A stretch of DNA of 35,567 nucleotides from Baffinella frigidus (lineage: Eukaryota > Cryptophyceae > Cryptomonadales > Baffinellaceae): positions 993,050 to 1,028,616 of the forward strand of contig MU646334.1 of NCBI GenBank assembly GCA_026770585.1, written 5' to 3'. Position 1 is the first letter of the stretch; each line of letters starts with the position of its first letter. Below, in pieces: positions 29,349-32,300 of the stretch. The notes beneath the pieces were generated by a model. The model had not been told where the DNA came from, did no database searches, and worked only from the letters and a program-made list of their open reading frames with translations. Both the position numbers and the translations under genes were made by a program.

Positions 29349-32300
29349 TAAATATATATACATATATATACATGTGCTGTACACACGAACACCCGTCGGT
29401 TCGGTGACGCATTCGTGTACGGTTGGAGGATAACCCCTGATAACGGCAGATCGTGCACACGTACGCGCGGCCGGACGGCGACCGCGTCCGCACCTTCCTC
29501 CACGATCTCCAGCCCCAGTTCACGTGCGCTCCCGCCCCTTCTGCGGTTGAAGGATAACCCCTGTGCGGTTGGAGGATAGCCCCTGGGCGGTTGTAGGATA
29601 AGTCATGTGCGGTTGGAGGATAACCCTTGTGCGGTTGGAGGATAGCCCCTGGTGTAGTGCGGCGACCGCATCCGCACCTTCCTCCACGACCTCCAGCCCC
29701 AGTTCACGTGCGCCCCCGTATGCCCGTCACCTAGATTCTTTCGCAGATTCTGGCTTGGCGTTGGAGCCATTTCGTATTTTTAGGGGTGTGAATACGAGGG
29801 TTTGTACCGAGAATCCGCCCCTTCTGCGATCGATGGGTGATCGCATCCACACTTATCCGGGAAACCTATTTTTCTCTAGTTTGATGGCAAGGAAAATTAC
29901 TACACAATTCGTTCTTGTTAGTAATATTAAAACATTTATGTAGTAATTTTCCTTGCCATCAAACTAAAGAAAAATAGGTTTCCCCGGATAAGCGCGTTCC
30001 TCCACGACCTCCAGCCCCAGTTCACGTGCGCCCCCGCCCCAGATAGAGAAGACCTTCTTTGACGTATCCATGGGATGTATTTTTCAATGTTGTTCTCAGC
30101 TTGTTGTATGATTTGTACCGAAGATAGTCACGTACCCCCCGGAAATTCCGGAGGATACGTGACCGCATCCGCACTGTCCTCCACGACCTCCAGCCCCACT
30201 TCACGTGCGTCCCCGCCCCGCTGAAAATTTAAATTTAATGCTCGGTGACTAGACATTGGCTAGGGTTTGTGAAAATTGGACAACACTTCACACTAAACGG
30301 ATAGCGACAGAGCAATTCTTAAATCTGATTACATAGACATAAACGAAGCTTCAGCGTTATCGTCTTCTAGTAATGGTCCTGCAAGCCGACTTTCTTAACA
30401 CAGGATGTATTCGTTCACCACGTCAAGCCGACTTGCTTATAACGAGAGTCACGTCCACCGGTCGTGCCCACGCCAGGTCACAAACGAGAATGTGAGGTTG
30501 AGGCTCTCTCCTTTTAAATGTGTTTCCTGGTACAACTGAAACATTATTGCGCCCGGGAATGGCTCCAATTGCTGACTTTTGGCGTGTTTGATGGGAAAGT
30601 ATCTCGGAATTAAATTTAGGCACCTTCCCACGTGTGACCTGGCGTGTTCGGCGTGTTCAGGTGTTATCACGACAGTCGCGTCCCACTGCGACTTGCTTAT
30701 AACGACAGTCGCGTCCCACTGCGACTTGCTTGTAACGAGAGTCGCGTCCACCTATTGTGTCCAGGTGTTCGCTGGAGCAGATCTCGGCGCGGGAAGCGAT
30801 GACGACCGAGGCGCATTTCCTGCGGGATGTCGAGACCTACCTCACTGTCATGTCCTTCGACGACCGGATCGAGGTCTGATTTCTTCCAAAGTTGACGGAT
30901 TTGTACCGTGAACCCAGCTTGTTAACTTAAGAATAGTCGGTTATTCCGAGACGTACCTCACTGTGATCTCCTTCGACGACCGGATCGAGGTCGGACTTGC
31001 AGACTTTTCGAAAGTTGACATATTGCATGCGCGGTACAAACTCGTCAACTTTGGGGCTGGGAAGAGGCTGGGCTCACCAGACTGGTGAGCCCGAATAGAC
31101 TGAGAGAGAGATGGAGATTTGCACCGGGATGTCGAGACGTACCTCACTGTCATGTCCTTCGACGACCGAATCGAGGTCGGATTTCTCCAAAGTTGACGGA
31201 TTTGCACATCGAACCAAGCTGGTTAACTTAAGAATAGTCGGTCATCCCGGGTGAGACGCAACTCCCTGTGGTCACTTTCGACGACCGACTCGAGGTCGAA
31301 TTTCTAGCTTGGTCGCGGTCTATTTGGGCTCGCTAATTTGATGAGCCCGGGCTCTTTTCCGCCGCAAAGTTGACGAATTTGTACCGCAAATCCAGCATGG
31401 CAACTTGATAATAGTCTGAAACCGCTCCGCTTTCCGGACGTGCGCACTGAAATCGCACCTCTTCCCGGACGCGCACACTGAAACCGCACCTCTTCATCGC
31501 CCGCGTCCATGAAACCGAACCTCTTCACCCCCCCCCCTCTCCGTGATCGCACACAGCGACTATTCTCAAGTCAACACCCTGGCTTCGCGGTACTAAACAC
31601 GTCAACTTTCACCGCAGGCAATCCACTCCTCGTCTTCTGCCCCCCCTCTCACGCATATCTCGCTCGACGTGATCAACAGACAAAAACACACCACCTCCGG
31701 AACGTGCACTCTGAAACCGCACCGTTTCCGGGACGTGCACACTGAAACCACACCGCTTCCGGGACGTACACACTCAAACCGCACCGTTCCACTAACGAAA
31801 CCGCAACGCTTCAGGCGATCCGCTCTTCGTCATCCGACCCCCCCTTTCACGCATATCTCACTGGACGTGATCAACCGACAAAAACACACCGCTTCCGGGA
31901 CGTGCACACCGAAACAGCACCTCTTCATTGTTTGCGCACACTGAAACCGCACCGCTTCAGGCAATCCGCTCTTCGTCATCCGACCCCCCCTTCACGCACA
32001 TCTCCCTGGACGTGATCAACGATCCGATGTACGACTGCAAGTCCCTGGGGCTCACCGTCTCCTCCCGCCCTGCGGACTGGCGCAAGGCCGTGCGCCTCGC
32101 CGTCACTGAGGTTATGAAGCTGAGGGAGTTTGGCATCAACAAGGACGAGCTGCGGCTGATCAAGTAAATCCTTATCCAGAAACTCCAAACCCAAACTCTG
32201 AACTCTAAACCCTAAACCCTAAATCCCAATCCCTGAATCAAACTCTGAATTGGGGGGTAAATCCTTATCCATAAACCTCAGGTCGATGTACCTCAAGAAC

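Noticed and set aside
28968-29523. Minus-strand open frames through exon 9 copies and the (TA)n tract
   Set aside because: Silent-change pattern, acceptor position and phase all favour the plus-strand frame. The Tyr/Ile run is a microsatellite translation.
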